A stretch of 64,000 nucleotides of DNA, from contig CM072886.1 in the NCBI GenBank assembly GCA_037013685.1, forward strand, positions 4,216,001 to 4,280,000. Direction: 5' to 3'. A program made the position numbers and the translations under genes. Every line of letters starts with the position of its first letter. Position 1 is the stretch's first letter. The stretch is from Acridotheres tristis. Taxonomy: Eukaryota > Chordata > Aves > Passeriformes > Sturnidae. Shown here in pieces: positions 11,968 to 25,112 of the stretch. The notes beneath the pieces are model-generated. The model ran no database searches. It worked only from the letters and a program-made list of their open reading frames with translations, and had not been told where the DNA came from.

Positions 11968-14399
11968 GGAGAAGGTGGTAAAATCCTGCACTCAGTGGTG
12001 CCTGCAAAGATTTGCAATGGCAAACTCAGATATAGATATTTATTTTTTCCATGCTGCTGTGGACATTTTTGGGACTTGCTTGTGAAACACCGCTGTGGGT
12101 TTAAGGTTCCTTGCAAAATTACTGCAATTAAAATATCCTCATTGTGTCTGAATGGGCCTCTGAGCTTTTTTGGCTGAGTGGCCAGTGGCCTCGGTGACAT
12201 GGCTTTAAAGGCAGCATCCAAATTGCTGATGTGAATTCTGTCTCCACGTGCCAGGGTGAGGAGGGGAGCAGAGGATCATCCTGGCTTTGACAGTAAAATG
12301 CCCAACTGGAGGATTTTTTGGGGTAGGGTAGAAGCAGACACCGATGGGTGCAGCTCCACTACATCACTCCTGAGAAGGATTTGAAAACTTGACTTGGAAA
12401 ACGTTGCAGCCATAAATCAGCAACGAGGGGGAAGGTGTAACAGGAGAAAATTACTAGATTTTGGCTGGTGGGCAGCAGGTTCACCAGCTTTTTCCCATTA
12501 GCTGGGAATCCTGTTTGCACAACACCTCCTTTGCATTAACAAAACAATAGGTGTCTTGAAGAAGACAGCGTGCCAAAAGTGTTTTTTTTCCCTATCCATT
12601 TGGCTCATTCTCATAGATGGGGAGCTGCACACACCTCCCTTCATCCTCCTGGCTGGTGACAGTATTTAAAAAATAAATAAATAGAATTGCACCATCTTAT
12701 GCATAGCTTGCCTTGGCTCTGGCTTGGTGTTTGTGTTAGCTGGGTTTGCTGGCTGGAGGGGAGTGCTCTGCTTTCCCTGTGGGGTTGGTTTTGGGGGGAT
12801 GTGGTGCAGCCCCTGATGGGCTGTTGGGTTGGCAGGTAACTTGAGCAGCAGGGCTGCTGCATCTTTGGTCCAGACGTGGGAGTTATCCCTGTCTCAGCAG
12901 CGTCACCTTGGCTGCTCCAGCACCCTCCGTTGTCTCCCACAGGACTGGGATGTGGTCAGCATCGCATCTCTGAGGGTGTTTGCTGTTGGACACGTGTCCT
13001 ACAGGCATTTTAGGGAGCTGGTTCCTCCCTCCCTTGGCTATAGTGGCATCCCTCACTGTCATCCCTCACTGTCCTTTGGAGCATTCTCTCTGCAGCAGGA
13101 ACTGATGCACTTTCAAGTCACGTGTGGGATTATTTTTTTGCGAAGTTTTTGCCTGTTCCAGGTGGACAGTGGGGTCTGCAAACCTCTGTCTGCAGCCCAG
13201 GCTTTGATTTGTAGCCTTGCCATGGATTTGGAGAGTTTCTTTGCTCCTGGTTGTTTCTTAAAGGAAGCATGCTTTAAGCAGGAGGCACATGCACAAAAAT
13301 AATACAATTAAATGTTTGTTATTTGCTGTTTTGTGGCCACCTGCGAGCTCAGCTTTGCCATGGAGCAAGCAGGAAAGGGGTTAATCCAGGTGTCGGGTAG
13401 GACATGTGCTGCTGGGGCTGGAGGGTGGCCAAATCCACCTTCTCTGCATCTATTTTGGATTAAGGCCAAAAAACAACAACCCCTCTGTGGCAAAACCACC
13501 TGCAGCTCCAGGTCTGCTGAGGAGGAGGAGGAGGGATGGTGGGATCACTTCTCCCCTGGTTCAGGGGGACGTACTGGCCCTGTAAGTGTGCCTTGCAGCA
13601 AATTATTAAGTTCTCCAGGCCAGGGAAGTGCTTCATCCAGGGACTTTTTTGACCTTTTAGGTGACTATTGTCTCCTGGGAAGCTGGTGGTAAACATAATT
13701 AGGGAGGGTTGGTGCAGGGCTTGGAAGGAACTGTGTGTGCTCCTGTCCTGCAACGTGATACTGCTTGGTGCTGTCGGGACACTGAAAACCCCATCATGAG
13801 GAGGTTCTGAAACCGGTGTGGTGTCTGTGCTGCCTCCTCAGGTCTGTCAGAAGGACAGGTTTAGTGTTTTTTGGTTTGGTTTGGTTTTTTTCTTTTTCAG
13901 AGACTTAAATTAACTTCAGACATGCAAAGCGGAGAAAGTGTTTGGGTTGCAAAAAATGAATTTGGCTGGTGGAGAAGTTTTGTGTGGTGGGAGGGGATGT
14001 GGACTGGGTGTCTGGCACCCCTGTATGTGCATTGTCACCATCCCGGGACTGCCTACCGTCCCAGCTTTATCCAAATTCTAGGGATGCTTTAGCTTTTGTG
14101 TATTATGGGGTGGCTGATAGCATCCCACATTGCTGAGGCTCTCCCCTCCTTGCTGGAAGGAGTTCCTGGGCTGGGGCTGCATCCCTCCCACCGTGGTTGT
14201 GCCTGGTGGGATGGGGTCAGAGCAAGTCAGCCCTCAGGCAGCAGCTTGGCTCTCAGCTCTGGGGATGGCTCCCAAATAACCTGGCAGTGCCTTCTGCAGG
14301 AGCAGGGGGAGCTGAGGTGGTGTTGCCAGAGTCTAAAAGGTGGAACAATCCATCATCAGTGCAGGAGCATCCCAGGATGGGTGGGTGCTGATGTCCCTT

Positions 14400-14520
14400 A
14401 GAATCATAGAATATCCTGAGTTGAAGGGACCTACAAGGATCATCAAGTTCCAGCTCCTGGCTGTGCACAGGACCACCCCAAAAATCCCACTCTGTGCCTG
14501 AGGGCATTGTCCAAACATAC
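14400..14520 (-). mobile_element. CR1 LINE fragment (reverse orientation)
   Basis: It begins GAATCATAGAATATCCTGAG and continues with 'gaagggacctacaaggatca' and 'tcaagttccagctcctggc', the reverse complement of a CR1 3' end. It lies in CSRNP1 intron 1, antisense to the gene. Confidence 0.85.
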
Positions 14521-15345
14521 TGCAGGCAAAGCCTGTAGCTTTTGTGGGCTTTTTTTTGGTCTCCCGAATTTGCACAAACTTTATAAAAGCAAAATTTAAA
14601 AGATGCAGCGCAGTTATTTTTGGCTTTCTTTTATTTTTTTTTTCTTTAAGATGAGCAGGGGCAAAGCATGCAGGAAATTTAGGAATCTAGGCAAGTACAG
14701 AGCTCCTTTGTTTTTAATTAGCTGCGTTGTTTTTAATTGCTTCTATGCTTGATACATAACCCAGCCTAAACAAGAATAGCTTATTGAATGGGGGACTGAC
14801 TATGAAAGGCACCGTGAGGAGAAGGGCTGTTCTTCACAGTTGATATATTTGTATTTCAGTGCTTCATTTAATAAGTCTGTTTCCCCGGGGGGCTGTAGCA
14901 AGTAAATCATGCCAACAGATTGTTTTCTGCAAACTGGCTTATTTTTGTAATTAGCAAGACGTTAAAGCTGTAACTGCATAGAAAGCGATCTGGGTGAGGA
15001 GTGAACATAAAAGAATTAGTAAGCAAAATGTAATACTTACTGTTTGATGACATTTGTGTTGATTGGATTAGTTTCTGGACAGTTTGGTGTCTGGGATAGT
15101 TTCTTCTGCAGTGTTGAGAAATGGGAGAGAAATTCACAGGTGTGCACAGTGAGTGTAGTAAGATGAGGTGTTTTAGGGACAGCACTTTTTGGGAATCACA
15201 TCTGCATGGCCAAGTGGATCTGTTGGGGAAGCCTTGCTGGGGGTTACATCTGTCCTGCTCATCACCAGAAACCGACAGGATTTCCCTGGCTTCATGTTGC
15301 TTTTTTTCCTTTGTTTTCCAGTTATATGACAAAAACGGCGTCACC

Positions 15346-18300
15346 ATGAGCGGAGTATTGAAAAGGAAGTACGAAGAGCTGGGGGATGACAGCACCTACT
15401 GCTCCTCCTCCTCCTGCTCCCCCCTCTCCTCCTCAGCATCCTCAGGCTGGGACACTGATGAGGAGAATTCCCGTGGAGAGCCCAAGCCCAGCTCTGCCTT
15501 AATATCCAGCTTCACCCGTGAGTACTCCTAGCTTTCCCAGGACCAGCCATGCCTCTGCATGGGATTTTTGTAGGGGGGGTGGTGAGACCCCACAGAGACC
15601 CCCTTGGGGCACACCTTTATGGGTAGAAGTGGCTGTGGTGCCAGCTGCCTGTCATGACACTGATTTGTAATCATCCAGCCTCCTCACAGTGGTGTTCCTC
15701 AGCCCTTCTTTCCAGTATTTATTATTCCTTTGGAATAGTTTTGCTGAAGTTCAGGTTTCCAGGATCAGAAACCCAAGGATGGGTGTGCAGAGGCATGTGG
15801 GTGCTTCCAAACCTGTGCTGCAGGACCATCCCACCAACCCTCAATTCCCTGTCGAGCTGTTTCACAGGCAAAACCTAATCAGACAGTGAAGGCCTGTAAT
15901 GCTGTTTTTTAAGAATGATTAACCAGTAGCGTAATTACCATTTCAGAACTTGTTTCCTACGTAAATTGGGTACTTTGCCAAAGAACATGACACATTTGAC
16001 ATTGCCTCCGCTGCTAGTACAGATAAAAGCTATTTTGTTTTCCCAGCAATATAAGTTTTGAGAGCTTTTAGGAAAACACACAGAAGGCAGTGTTGTAAAG
16101 CCCTTTATCTGCCGTGTGAAGGGAAAAATAAAAAGTACAATAGAGGAACATCTTCATGGAGGAGAAATATTCCAACCTAGTAAATTATACTGAACACCCA
16201 CTGTATATAGCAGTTAAGGTCCACTTAGCAGACATACACAAACACGCAGTGGTCTGAAAAGGCTTTAGAAGTCTTGTAATAATAAAGAGTCTCATTCTTG
16301 CTTGTCTTCCCAGGTTTTGTGACAAAACAATGAACTTTTTGTATTCTCTGGCTCAATTGGAAAAGGGTCAGGAATGGGAAAACAATTTCGAAGGAGGGGT
16401 GCAGGGAGAGAGAAGCAAATGCCAAAGTGCAGCAGCTCGGCTGATAGATGATCGTGGTGGTTAACTTGCCTTCTGATAAAGAGCTCATGTTTTAAGAGAT
16501 TGAGTCAAGGTTATTGTGAAAATGCAACGCACAGTGCAAAGATATGATCAGAGTGACTGCAGGGCCCAGTGTGAACCCCCAGCTATTGAGCAGAAGCTGC
16601 TGACACAGCTGGGTGAACACTTCTTTTTTCTCTTTTTTTTTTTTTTTTTTCACATGAAACCGAAACACTATATTTTGGCAAGTGAGACCTGTGAAATGTG
16701 GGTGCAGTTAATTGTCCAGTCTTGCCCTTTCACAGCCTTTGGGGCCCACCAAACCAGCCGAGCCCCTCAGGTTGTTGCAGTCTTTTCCTTGTCCCACTGT
16801 AAGGCTGCTTGTGGCTCTGCCTCCTCAAGAGCAGGATTTGATCCCAGCTCTGCAGCAGTCACTTATCCTTTCTGGGTTATTTTTACCATGGAGGCAACCA
16901 AAGCACCCATGCCACCAGCAGAGAATGGGACCAGAATTACCTCCCCACCACAAATTTGGGTGTAGCTGGCTCTTGTTCCTGCCACACTCATGGAAACTCA
17001 CTGACTCTGAACCTGCCCTGACTAATTAGTCCCCCTCCATCTACTGTGCACATGCAGATGTGCAGGGCCAGCTATCTCTGGAGAAGCTCTGGTGTGTAGC
17101 ATGTTTCAGCAGTTTAAGATAAACCAGAGTCATGTTTACCCGGGGATCACCTGCACAAAGATTAACATCTTTGCAGCTGTTCTCAAATGAGTCTCTTGAG
17201 AATAAACCATAGATTCAGAGTTCCTCCCAGTGGATGGTGAAAGGAAGTACCAGAAAAAGCAGTGATTGGGCTGTTTTCTGCCCTGCCACAACAGCTGGAG
17301 CCATGAAGCACTGGGAATGCCAATGCCACAGCATCCCAGGAGCAGACCAGGGTCTCCTGAGCCTGGGGCAGAGTGGATTTAGAGAGACAGATGTGTAGGA
17401 TGGCTGGTTGCTTGTTCGTTATGCTCTGCCACACGTGAAGAATAAGCAATTGGATGTTCCTGGGGGAAGTCAAGTGGGAAGGAGAAGCAGCAGCCACCTC
17501 GTAGGGTGAATCTCATCGGTGACTCTGATGCAGCAGGGCTTGGCTTAGCTGCCTCTCCATTCCCATCCCACCTCTGAAATGTTAACTCCTAAAACACCAC
17601 CAAGCAATGTTGTGGCCTTGTCCCATTGTGTTCCTGCTGAGAGAGTAATTGCAAGTCCTGACTGTTTGTAATATTTCTATTCCATCTGCAGCATGGCAGC
17701 ACTGACTTAGTGCTTTTTCTGTTTTTTTTTAATTCTCCCCTTTTCAGCCACGTCAATCCTGAAGAAATCCAAGCGACTAAAGAAGAACAATGTGGAGTTT
17801 GACCGGGTCACTGTGTTTTACTTCCCACGCTGCCAGGGCTTCACGAGCGTGCCTAGCCGTGGGGGCTGTACCCTGGGGATGGTGAGCAAACACAGCTCCT
17901 CCCGGCAGTTCACACTGGCAGAGTTTTCAAAGGAGCAGGAAAACGTCCGTCGGGGCAAACTCGAAGAGAAATTAAAAGAGGAGAAGTTGGAAGCACTGAA
18001 ATGGAAAGTGAGTTAGGAGCGTGGGGCTGGGTTGATGGGGAGCTGGGGGATGTTGTTAGTTAATTGGCCGTTTTTTAATAAGAGCCTCTGAAACCTGGGG
18101 GCATCAATCCTTAGCTCTCAGTTTGGGTCTCCAAAAAGCACAGGCTCCAGTGGGGGATTTTCATTTAGTTAAAAGTGAAAAGACACAGAAGACATTTTTG
18201 CTCTTTTGGTAATACCTCTCTGTCCTGGGATCCACTTGAGACTCTTCTTGGCATCTCCCGAAGTCTTTTCATTTATGATTTAGATACTTGATATCCCAGA

Positions 18301-20744
18301 ACACATCCCCAGCCAGGTGTCAGGTCTTTGTGGGCTCTTAGATGTTGATCCTGAGGTTAGCCACCATGGAGGAGAGGTCATTCCTTTCTTGTTTCCCCTC
18401 AGCTGGGGCTTCCAATGGCTCTGAGTCCCAAACAAGCCCCTAATGCTTTGTCCATTTTCTGCCCTCAGCTAACCATGAATGGCACGAAGGAGTCAGAAGA
18501 GGCCAACCAGCTCACCATCGAGGACATCTCCGACGACGACATCGATGTCAGCAGCGTGGACCTGGAGGACGGCTTCTTCCTGCAGCCCTACCCCGCCAAG
18601 AAGAGGCGGGCGCTGCTCAAGGCCGTGGGGGTGAAGAAGATCGACAAGGAGGAGAAGCGGGAGCTGCACAGCATCCGCCTGTCCCGGGAGGATTGTGGCT
18701 GCGACTGCCGCGAGGTCTGCGACCCCGAGACCTGCAGCTGCAGCCTGGCAGGCATTAAATGTCAGGTACGGCCTCGCCCCTGGGCACGGGGGGATGCCGC
18801 GGTTCCAGCTGGGGGGTATGGGCAGGTTGGACGAAGTTGGGGCAGCCTTTAAATCCGTCTGTGCTTGGAGGCGAGGAAAGCTCTTGGAGCATCCCTCAGG
18901 CTGCAAGGCAGACACTGCTCCAAAGTGTCCTCTTCCCAAATCACACGTGCAGCCATCCCCACACTGCCGGTGCCTGCAGTGAGAATGTCCCTGCTGTACA
19001 TCCCCACGAGACCCTTATACCTACCTGCTTGATCTCCTGCTGGAGGTAGGCCACGTGGGAATGTCTGCAAGGAACAGCTCCTTGCTCCTCACATGAGGCT
19101 GCGCTTTCTCCCCCTCCCCCAAGTTTTATTTTTAATTCTTTTTTCTTTTGGCGTGTGTCACAAATCCCAGCACGCTCAGGCGAACGTGGGAGTGTCAGCT
19201 GAGCATCAGCCCACAGCGAGCTGTGCAGGCCACCTGCACAGTGGGATAATCCCCCTGTGTTCAATCAGTGAGTTCTATTTTTCAGGGTGTTTTTTTTGCG
19301 GGTGCCTGCCCAGCTGTATTTTGGGACTCTCATTCCCTATTCTGGGCACCACTCGCTCCCTCGGTGCCGTGTTTGGAGGCTGGGGGTGGCGGAGGTGGGT
19401 GCACATGGGTGCTCCGTGTGTGTGTCACAGCCCCCCTCTAGTGGCTGCTGCAGATCAGATAGTGAGATCATTAAATAGCAATAAAGAAAAAACTCACTTT
19501 AGCCCCCTTACGTCTCCTTTTGGACCATTATATTTTGCTTTTTTTTTTTTTTTGGCATCTTTTAATTTTCGTCACTTGTATTGAAATCCAACTTTTTATG
19601 ACACCTCTTCAAAAAAGCAGGGTGTAATTTTTTTTTTCTTCCTGCTTTTAAACCTCTCAGCTGTTACTCGGTTTCTCAGGGCAGGCGAGTCACTGGCAGT
19701 TTTGGTTTTATGCCACTGAGTTCAATCCTAACCCTCCCCCTCTGCTTCTCCCTGTCCCAGATGGATCACACTTCCTTCCCCTGCGGCTGCACCAAGGACG
19801 GCTGTGGCAACACCGAGGGCAGGATCGAGTTCAACCAGGCCCGCGTGCAGACACATTTCATCCACACCATCATGAAGCTGGAGCTGGAGAAGCAGCAGCA
19901 GAGCAGCGAGAAGGTGGCAGAGGCTGAGCCCCCTTTCCGGGAGCGGCTCTCTCCGCTGGGATGCGCGGCAGGGAAGGGCTCGCTGGAGGAGCGTGCGGTG
20001 CCGCTGGCACCTGCCTTCCAGTTCAGCCCCGACCTGGAGGCCCTGGGGGAGAACAGCTGCAGCAGTGACATGACAGACTCCTCCATCTCCTCCCACCCCA
20101 GCGAGGACCTGGAGGAGCCCTACGAGAGCCTCCCCTCCGACAAATCCCAGTCGGACGTGGACGACGACGGCTTGGCGCGCATCCTCCACTTCAACGACTC
20201 GGACGCCGAGGAAGAGAGCAGGCGTGGCCAGGACGACCTCGGCTGCTTCCACCCCACCGACTTCTTCATCGAGGACCACGGCAGCGAGGCCAAGCCTGTC
20301 CCTGGCCACTTGTCCCACCTCTCGGAGTGCCTGGATGAGAATGCCAACCAGGACAGCGGGGGTTTGCTGGAGGATGCAGCCCACGTGAGGTGTGATGGGC
20401 TGTCCTGCTGCGCCTCATCCTCCACTGAGCCCTGCTCCAAGAGCTACGCCGACCTCAGCCTTTCCTCCGATTCCTTGGATTTCTTCCAGTCCTTCTCGGA
20501 CTATAACTTGGGACCCCTTTACAACTCCTTAAAGGAGTATGAGAACCTGGATAACTTCTCAGCATTACAGTTTCAGTTGCCTAGTTTCCCCGGCTTCCCA
20601 CAAGCTGGAGATCAGGGCTCCTGTTTCTTGGAGTCCCTGATAGGTTTGTCTGAATCCGTCCCTGAAACCCCAGCCCCTTTCACAGACAATCAACTTTTGG
20701 AGGATGCCATCAAGTCATCGCTGATGGAGACAGTGAAAGTGTGA
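15346..20744 (+). CDS. CSRNP1: CSRNP1: cysteine/serine-rich nuclear protein 1 (four coding exons, 570 aa)
   Basis: CSRNP1 (AXUD1, Axin1-up-regulated 1) is a nuclear protein of a small family with sequence-specific DNA binding and transcriptional activation. Coding parts are 15346-15517, 17748-18007, 18469-18765 and 19761-20744, all with GT/AG borders and joining in frame to 570 residues (human about 589). The start ATG has a strong context (GTCACCATGA). Visible parts in order: basic KRKYEEL near residue 5; a Ser-rich tract (about 18-31); the family signature [20 protein letters not shown] (78-97); a charged helix (about 115-144); acidic ISDDDID (about 164-170); basic AKKRR; a Cys-rich region ([21 protein letters not shown], then [12 protein letters not shown] across the last splice junction, about 219-260); and an acidic C-terminal half. 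The DENAN, DLSLSS and CFLESL motifs of the tail match CSRNP1 rather than CSRNP2 or CSRNP3. Coding is intact with no frameshift. Confidence 0.95.
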
Positions 20745-22839
20745 AGCACCCATGTGGCTCAGGCAAGGACTGATGCCGAAAGGAAAACAGGAACAGTTGG
20801 ACAGGCAAACTTTCACTGAAAGGATGGTGTGCTACTCAAGTATAAGGAGGAAAAAGCAGCAACAGCAGAAGACTTTCTAAGCAAATTAACTATTTTTGGT
20901 CTTTATAGAACGTGGACGTTTTGACATACTGCAGCTACAATCAGTTCTCTCGCTGTTTGTGCAAAAATTTCTAAACTTTCGTGATGGGGTGGGGAAGGGA
21001 GGGAGGGAGAAAGACTTTCACATGAGAATTCCCTTGTGTTTTGTATGAAAAGACCTGTTGAGAAATACTCCTCACTAACGTTGCCAGTCGTCCATACAGC
21101 CCCTTCTAGAAACGTTTCAGTGTTGCAGGAACTTTTTAAGGCAACTTTTTGAAGCTGTATTTATTGTGAAAATTTGTGGTTTGCGTAAGAGTCGGCCCAA
21201 CACACTCTTACGTTTAAATCTGACGAGGTTTACAGAAGAGATCCATACACTATATACATAATCATTCTTCATCTATTTATTGCAAATTCCAGAATTTAAC
21301 TAGCCACTGAAGCTTGAACTAGCATGAAACCTTATTTAAATTGGTAATACCTCAGATGTATTATGTGTACAATCATATTTTTTTGCATAATATATCTGTA
21401 TTTATTTATTTTCTACCTGTAGTACGTGAATAGCACTGTGGTTTGTCGATGTCCTGGAAGGGCAATAAGGTCTTCAAGAGGAAGATGACCCTGGTTTTTT
21501 TGAGTCTGAATGATGTTGGCTGTTTGGTCTTCACTTCACATTTCTAAAAACCCTGAACAGAAGTGGTGTGGGAGGGGAGGGATGAGGGAAGAGTTCATGC
21601 AACATCCCTTGGTTTCTCCCAGCCTTGATGTAGATATGAGAATGGTGTCTGGTCTCCATAATGTCACTGTGGAGAGCAAAGCAAGCAAAACTGTCAACTA
21701 TTTAAGAAGTAACATTAATACTAGCTCGAAACAAAACCCCACCCCTTTCGGTAAATTATTTTATAATTTATTTAATTTCCTAAGGATTTGGCCATGAGAT
21801 CTTTCCCCATCAGTTATGGTGCCTGAAAATGCAGAGGAACTGTCAGCAACGGTGGGGAGGTGTAACCATAAGGACCTTGGCAGCCCTCGCAGGGGGGCTT
21901 TGGGAGAGCAAAGCCAAAACAGCAACACTGCTCAAGCTCCTCAGCAAGTGCTCCTTAGGACTCCCCAGCACCGAGGATGTCACAGCTCCAGAATCCAGTG
22001 GGCCACACTGATTGTACTGTATTTTTATATAGGTGAATTGAGTAATTCAAGCAAAACCGATGGATATGAAGTCTGTTGGGTTGTTTATCCTGTGAGTGCA
22101 GTTTTTGAAGACCTGAAGACCAAGCTGAAAATCGGAAGGCTTTTGGTTTTTAAAATGAGATAAATCTTTGTGTTTAGGAAGGATACTGGAGGCTGCCTTG
22201 GCCTTTTGCTGTTTAAGTCAGTCTGAGAGCATGACACTGTTTGGCCACGAGATGTAACTGGACAAAAAAATCTGTGCATCAATGATACACTAAGTGCCTA
22301 CACCAGTGGTATGGGAAAAGCAAAACGGATTTAAAACCTCCTGGCTTTAAATTCCCCCTTGGAAAATTTGGTGATGGGAGTGATTCCTGGCATTACCAGC
22401 ACAGAAGGAGGAGACAGTTCTGGTGTCCCAGCCCCGCTGCCCTGGGAGCAGCTGGAGGGAACTTCTGACGGTGCAGAGACACACAGACAAGGGAAACAAC
22501 CCCGAAACACGGATTTGAGGATTTTCCTATTGGCTGAACTGTTTCTATCCCCGACCACAGGGATGGTGCTCTTGGATACCTGCTCATTGACAGGTGCCTC
22601 ACTGCAAACCTGCCGGCAATTTAGAAAACTTCTGGCGTACGAAACGTGGGTTGCTTGGGGTTTTTTTAAAAAATCCTTATTCCTGCTATTTAATTGTACA
22701 TCTTCTCTGGTATTGAGCCAGTCAACTTGGAAGTGGAGCTGACCCCCCACGGGCACGAGCTTCCTCCCACAAGGCATCGCCCCTGGGGCAGGAGGGCGAC
22801 TGTAGGAATACTACTGGCAGATGGAGGATTTCCTGGATA

Positions 22840-22865
22840 TATCTATTATTATTATTATTATTGAT

Positions 22866-22896
<31 letters not shown>

Positions 22897-22900
22897 TTTT
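22840..22900. repeat. (ATT)n microsatellite in the CSRNP1 3' UTR
   Basis: About eighteen imperfect ATT units are interrupted by GATATT and TTTTTATT. The copy number is likely to be polymorphic. It lies inside the predicted CSRNP1 3' UTR. Confidence 0.85.
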
Positions 22901-23064
22901 TCATTGTCGTCGTTTCCTTAGACTGAAAAATCCCCTTTTCAGTTATCTCCTAGGTGGTAGTTCCTTATCCTTCAGACTGCATCAAAAATACTGACAGTTG
23001 AAAGTCTGGTAAGGTTCTGTATTTATTGGCACTAATATATTTTGTAACATTCCTAGGTTTCTCT

Positions 23065-23130
23065 GCATATATATATTTATATATATAAAATATAGGCATA
23101 TATTTTATATATATATATATATACACACAC
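23065..23130. repeat. AT-dinucleotide rich, self-complementary tract
   Basis: Runs of TATATATA separated by short spacers, then ACACACAC, form a low-complexity tract able to fold on itself. It lies in the distal CSRNP1 3' UTR. Confidence 0.8.
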
Positions 23131-23591
23131 ACTTTTTTTAAAATGAATGATTGGGATTGATTCCTGCTTTTGTGGATTTTTTTTTCAATAATTTATTCTT
23201 TTTATTTGTGTTGGTGCCAAAAAAGAAAAAAAAAAAGATTTTTTTTTTCTTTTTTTTTTCCCCCGGGGCACTGAATTGTAAATATTTTTTTTTTTTCTTC
23301 TTGGTATCTGTGTAAAAAGTTGCCTGTTAAACAGTTTAAAAACTGGGTATTTATTGACACAATCTGTAATTATCTAATGTATTGGTTGAAACACTTTGGT
23401 TTCAACATAGCTTTATTTTAGCTTTCTTTGTGTATATATTGTGATTATGTTGCTTAAAGGTACAAGTTAAAAAAAAAGCTTTATTTTTACCTTATCCATT
23501 TGCATTTGTTTATTAAAAAAAAGCATATTTGTCTACAGCTGCTGTCTCTCATTTCATCAAAGCAATATGAAGAAATTTCCATTACACTTTC

Positions 23592-23678
23592 AATAAAAGA
23601 ATTTTGTTTGAATATGGCAGTGTCTTTACTAATGTCCTTTGTGTGACACAACAACCTTTTCTCTTTTCCCTAAATAAA
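23592..23678 (+). terminator. CSRNP1: CSRNP1 polyadenylation signals
   Basis: AATAAA hexamers occur at 23592-23597 (in CAATAAAAGA) and 23673-23678 (in TAAATAAAGT). The first is followed by a GT-rich stretch (TTTTGTTTG, then TGTCTTT), as expected downstream of a cleavage site. Nothing further downstream looks like continued UTR. Confidence 0.6.
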
Positions 23679-24613
23679 GTAAAAATGAGTGCATGGGATG
23701 TGGTTTTCCCAAACTTTTTGGGCTTGTGGATGGTGTCTGCTTGTCTCTAAGGGACGATGGAATAGACAACAGTCATGATGGGATCCACATCACCAAGGAG
23801 AAATCTTGGGAAACCCTGGAAACCACTTTCCCTCCTGGGTTACAAACCATTTCTCATTGCCCCATGGCCCCCCCTGGGACCTGGAAGGATGCAGCTGGGC
23901 AGGAGCATCACCATGGTTCTGTGCCCCAGGGGAAAAACAGAAAAAATACTCTTGGTCATGGCAACAGCACGAAAAGAAGAGAGTAGCATGTGAAGCAGCC
24001 CATGGTACAAAGGAAAAAAGATGAACAAATCCCAGGAATCTAGATGGGGAAAAGCACACCTCTCCCATGGGTCTGTGGCTGTCAGCACAGGGATAAATCA
24101 TAACCACTGCCATTGACCTGAAAGAAGGGAAATTGGCCAAAGAATGCCATTGTCTGCTTTCCCATTGGGAATCCATTTTTAAAGGTTGCCATCTGCCCCC
24201 AGAGCAGAGAAGCTCAATTAATTGAATAAACTGTTTGTTACAAATTATTTGCTGAGCTGTAAAAGCAGAAATACTGAAAAGACACTCATCCATGGAGGCT
24301 CTGCAACACACAGTGAAGCTCAGCCTGTTTACCCACCCAGAGGGATGTGTTTGATTGTGGGGTTTTCTTTTATGGGGTTCATGTCTGTAATTCCCTCTTA
24401 CATTAACTATTTTCTGACTGGGAGCAGAGTAGTCCCCAACATGCAGCTCCAGCTGCAGCATTGGTGGAATTTTGGCTCACAGTGATGAGTTTGAGTCGTG
24501 CCCTGGCACAAGACAACATGACCAGAGGACCCATCAGCCCAAGGGACAGTGCTGAAACAACTCCAAGGTGCTGCATCCCATCAGCCAGCCTCTGGCATGG
24601 GCATGCCCATGGG

Positions 24614-25112
24614 GAATCACAGAATCCTAGAATGCTTTGGGGTGGAAGGGATTATATTAAAGACCACCTAGTTCAACCCCTCTCCCGATGCCTTTCACTT
24701 CACCACGTTGCTCTGAGCCTCATCCAGCGTGGCTTTGAACTGTTCCACGGATGGGGCATTCACAGCTTCTCTGGAAAAATTGTGCCAGGGCTTTGCCACT
24801 CTCAGAGTAATTAATTTCTTCCTAATATCTAATGTAAACTTGCCCTCTGTCAGTTTAAAGCCAGCTTCCCTGTCCTATCACTCTGCCCTTGTCCAAAGTC
24901 CCTCTCCAGCTCCTTTAGGCACGCTGCTTTGGATGCAGCCCAGAATGTGGCTGGGGCTTCCTGGGCTGCCAGTGCACTTTGCCAGATTGTGTCCAGCCTT
25001 TCATCACTCAACATCCCCAAGTCCTTCTCCCTAGGGCTGCTCTAGATCCATTCTCCACCAAACCTATGTTTGTGTTTGGGATTGCCCTCATCCAGGTGCA
25101 GGTCCTTGGGTT
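24614..25112 (-). mobile_element. CR1 LINE fragment, about 500 bp (reverse orientation)
   Basis: It starts AATCACAGAATCCTAGAATG, the reverse complement of a CR1 3' terminus. It continues through hallmark phrases such as TTCCACGGATGGGGCATTCA, 'tgccactctcagagtaatta' and CTCCCTAGGGCTGCTCTAGA. A T-rich run follows at its far end. It is non-coding and truncated like most CR1 copies. Confidence 0.92.

Larger units (their letters stand above)
8443..15321 (+). other. CSRNP1: CSRNP1 intron 1, with candidate enhancer-like blocks
   Basis: The intron runs from the GTACGG donor to a strong acceptor with a long pyrimidine tract (TTTTCCTTTGTTTTCCAG) ending at 15321. It contains CR1 fragments at about 9.48 and 14.40 kb, a 24-base A tract at 9182-9205, a T15/A17 homopolymer pair at 11666-11697, and AT-rich blocks with retained CpGs at 9.76-10.05 and 10.49-10.72 kb. 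No coding exon of another gene is recognisable. Confidence 0.5.
20745..23615 (+). other. CSRNP1: CSRNP1 3' UTR with AU-rich elements and polyadenylation signals
   Basis: About 2.9 kb follow the stop codon without another gene. The tract is AT-rich and contains scattered ATTTA pentamers, including the overlapping ATTTATTTA at 21400-21408 and TATTTATTG words near 21160, 21275 and 23347. This is the pattern of AU-rich elements that destabilise transcripts of rapidly induced genes. It ends in AATAAA at 23592-23597, with a second signal at 23673-23678. An ATT trinucleotide repeat and an AT dinucleotide tract lie inside it. The exact cleavage site is inferred. Confidence 0.7.

Noticed and set aside
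19728..20384. 218-residue antisense open frame inside the last CSRNP1 exon
   Set aside because: It is a reverse-strand shadow of a GC-rich coding exon, rich in Val/Leu/Gly, and has no homology that I recognise.
15346..20744. Assignment to CSRNP2 or CSRNP3
   Set aside because: The middle of the protein resembles those paralogues, but the C-terminal motifs (CFHP, DENAN, DLSLSS, CFLESL) and linkage to GORASP1 indicate CSRNP1.
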